Of a DNA stretch of 64,000 nucleotides, positions 61,343 to 64,000 are shown one piece after another; position 1 is the first letter of the stretch; each line of letters opens with the position of its first letter. The notes under the pieces are model-generated. The model was given only the letters and a program-made list of their open reading frames with translations, was not told where the DNA came from and did no database searches. Origin of the DNA: Patiria miniata (taxonomy: Eukaryota > Echinodermata > Asteroidea > Valvatida > Asterinidae); assembly GCF_015706575.1 (NCBI RefSeq), contig NW_024037056.1, positions 10,739,176 to 10,803,175 on the forward strand, given 5' to 3'. The position numbers were made by a program, and so were the translations under genes.

Positions 61343-64000
61343 CTGCAGGAAAAAAATGTGGAAATATTATTGATTGAGAAAGGCAGGGCTTCATAACTAG
61401 GCGGTTCTTGAACCGCGCGTCTTATCTGCTTTTGCGATTATCTTTAAAGAGCGACCTTTGACTTTGGTGTGTGACCTTAAACATCATTATCATGTAAAGG
61501 TTCCCATGTTGCATTTACAGTGTTTGACCCAACTTTGGTTCCAATTCGGGCGATTCACAAGGTAGTGCGCCACCAAGAGTTTGCCACAGAGAGTTCATTT
61601 TTCCCAATGCATTGTGGGAGATGGTCGACAAATTCGCAGCGCGGGACATTTGAAATTGTTCGTTTTTCCGGTCAGTAGTTTCGTATGCGTATGATTCGAG
61701 TATATGTTTGCCCTTTTCTTGTCTTTTTATCAATATGGTGATTTTTGGTAAGGCGGCAGAACGCTATGCCCAAATCTACAACAAATTAGCTCAAGTTGTC
61801 TACAGACACTCATTCAAATGGGCCATGTTTTGTCGACCGTAAACTTGCAAAGTTGACTCTCAATGGCAAACTCTTGGGGGCACACTGCATTGTGAATTGC
61901 CCAAATTGGACTTGAACTTTTCAAACGAGACCAATTTTAAGAAAATTTAACCAAAATACTCATTACACGTATCGGTATTCTGTAATGTACAGACATACAT
62001 GTAGCAATTGAAGTCTCTTTCCTGAACAAAGTCCAGGTGAGACAAAAATGAGTTTAAGTTAACTGCTTTTCAATTAGATTGTCCTTTTCCCATCAATTAT
62101 TGATTCTACGTTCCCTCATATCAGGTTTTCTTTTGGTTAAGAAAAAAAAGGAAAATTTTCTACTCTTTTTTTTTTCAGTTCAAAAGTCAAGAACAATTTT
62201 GAAAAGTAAAAACTTTACAGGAAATTGCAGACTGAATTACTGAGCTCAAATATCTCCTAGAATAATTTGGTTCTCATTTTTTTTTTTTTTTTTTCATTTT
62301 TTTTTTCTTCCCATTTTGAATGATCCTTCATTGATCTCCCTGGACAATCGTTTGGTTTCCCGTTAACTTTGTTTTTCACATTTTCTTTTTTTCATTTCAG
62401 ATTGCCCTTCCTGTCGATATGTTGATGCAGTGCGTCCTAGCGGGCCGCAACACTTCTGGCGATCATGTTACGATGACGAGTGTTCTTCAATCAATGGCGT
62501 GCAGGGCCGGCAGTGGAGGGAGGGGGGGGGGGGTGTCGGACAAGAGCGGGGCTGGGGATAACCGTGGGCAAGTTCGATCAAGGACCAATGGTAAACTAGC
62601 GGTTGGTTTTTGACGTACATGTACCTAGCGCATGCACGCTCAAGTTGAAGTGCGAACGAATCTAATCGTACTTTTGTCGTGTCAACGACATTGAGAAAAA
62701 AGGTGGTCGCTCATTGAAAAGATTTATTAAACACTGGATGTTTCTGTTTATTTACACATATAAGTGATTGTGTAGTTTTAAGACACCTTAAATAATCGCC
62801 ATTATTATTGCACAATGGTGACGAAAGTGACAGACTCGTAAACTAACATGGAAAAACTATACAATGAAATGAAACTTAGCACTCGCACACAGTTTTTGTT
62901 TTTACAGCATTTTTGACAGTTGGTCCCCTCTGCACTAAGCTATGAAAAATTGCTGTTGATAACCAGCCATATCGTGGCATGACCAACCGCGGGAGGCATG
63001 GTCCTGAATAGTCGACTAGACTAGTCCAATCATCGTCGACTAGCGTGAGTTCGATCAGAGTTAGTCAAACTATGGTTAACGATGGCTCTTGATCGAACTT
63101 GCCCCACGTTGTAGCCAAATCCATCACAAGTTCGGTCACAAGTAGATTCACAGACCGAAACCAGTGTAGTTTGCTGACATGTTGGGGGGATTCACCTGCA
63201 ATTGCTGGTCTGGTTTCAGACCTTTCTTTTCTCTAGCTGCGTGTGACCGCTGTGCAGTGGTCTGTTTTCAGACCCAATCTGTACAACAAATGCCCTTCAG
63301 ATTGCGAAACAGTCTACTTTGAATATGCCTGGATGCTTACGTGACTATCAGCTTTTAAAAACAATTAACATGATTTAATCATGTTAATAAAGGTTAACAC
63401 TTAACATACCGTATAAATCACAATTAAAGGGTAGCGATATAAAAATGAGTTTGACGACAAGAGAAACCCTCAAAGGATAAAAAAACAGAGCACAATTTTG
63501 AGGACTTATGTAGCTTTGTACATGTACATCCCTCCCCCAACAAAAAAATAAAAGAGTTACTGACTGCTTCTGCCCTCCATCCAGAAAATTTATCTAAAAT
63601 TTGAAATGACATTTTGTTATCCGTCGACTAAATTGTAAATCCCTAAATCACATCATGCAGGCCTACAATATACGTACAACTTAAAAATACTTTTTGAAAA
63701 TGCTCTGAACACTGATCCCCACTTTCCAGAGGTCATTGAATCTTAGAGATTTACGCCGAATCAAAAAGAGTCTTCTGACGATGCGGCCCAAACGTAAGAG
63801 GCAACATGATACCTTGACAACCGAATTTAAAGCAACAACGATCGACAGTTGGAAATCTAGGCTCAGTATAATCGAAAGACGGACGCTATATCCCTCGATG
63901 AACTTATGACCGGTCACAGAAACAACACTTTTCTGAAATAGCGACAACATTTGGCTATAGGCTGCATATGTGGACTGGGTATTATACTTGTTTTTTAAAG
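61343..64000 (-). other. 5'-side intron, continues beyond window
   Basis: No exon for the missing motor N-terminus (the IFAYGQTG-type block) is visible here on the minus strand, so it must lie outside. The stretch has poly-T tracts at 62,275-62,310, a G run at 62,522 and GTCGACTAG/ACTAGTC palindromic motifs near 63,010. No promoter can be supported. Confidence 0.75.

Noticed and set aside
61515-64000. Upstream motor exon or promoter
   Set aside because: No minus-strand frame resembles the kinesin N-terminus and there is no core promoter I can support.

Overview
The window is an internal stretch of one animal gene, a kinesin-3 of the KIF13 family (KIF13A/KIF13B/kinesin-73 type), lying on the minus strand and spanning the whole 64 kb. 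Twenty-eight coding exons can be placed with AG/GT borders and consistent phases. Together they give about 1,428 codons, from the P-loop of the motor (61,342) to a conserved segment of the C-terminal tail (position 1). The extreme N-terminus lies beyond 64,000 and the rest of the tail lies before position 1. No other host gene is visible on either strand. The intron sizes, the full KIF13 architecture and the mix of repeats (a DIRS element, tRNA-derived SINEs with TTA tails, L2/CR1-like LINE debris, many foldback MITEs, frequent TACATGTACATGTA palindromes) suggest a marine invertebrate deuterostome, most likely an echinoderm. The species is an inference.

Layout in transcript order (right to left): 64,000-61,343 is upstream intron. 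61,342-59,258 holds motor exons with the P-loop and switch I. 59,257-40,634 is an 18.6 kb intron full of foldback elements, a truncated LINE, a SINE and tandem arrays. 40,633-37,147 holds the switch II motor exons and neck. 36,457-34,402 encodes the pre-FHA and FHA region. 33,700-29,692 encodes coiled-coil and stalk. 29,691-20,591 is a 9.1 kb intron with a large minisatellite. 20,590-16,739 and 9,394-3,500 encode the central stalk, the KIF1/KIF13-type conserved region and the S/T-rich tail. 366-1 is a further tail exon. The intron between 16,738 and 9,395 carries a whole-looking DIRS-type tyrosine-recombinase retroelement (about 10,181-16,687) in the same orientation as the gene.

The main unusual theme is that several introns contain tandem arrays whose repeat unit includes the edge of the neighbouring exon with its splice site. 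Clear cases are the array at about 4,030-4,680 (end of the exon encoding [10 protein letters not shown]), 35,311-35,765 (start of an FHA exon) and 29,554-29,710 (end of a stalk exon). Weaker cases are at 5,280-5,960, 20,000-20,450, 20,597-20,756 and 36,000-36,330. This looks like repeated birth of intronic satellites from exon borders within one gene. Many TIR/MITE families are present in two copies, which allows their ends and target duplications to be read directly (TTAA, TA, ATGA, TCTTTT).
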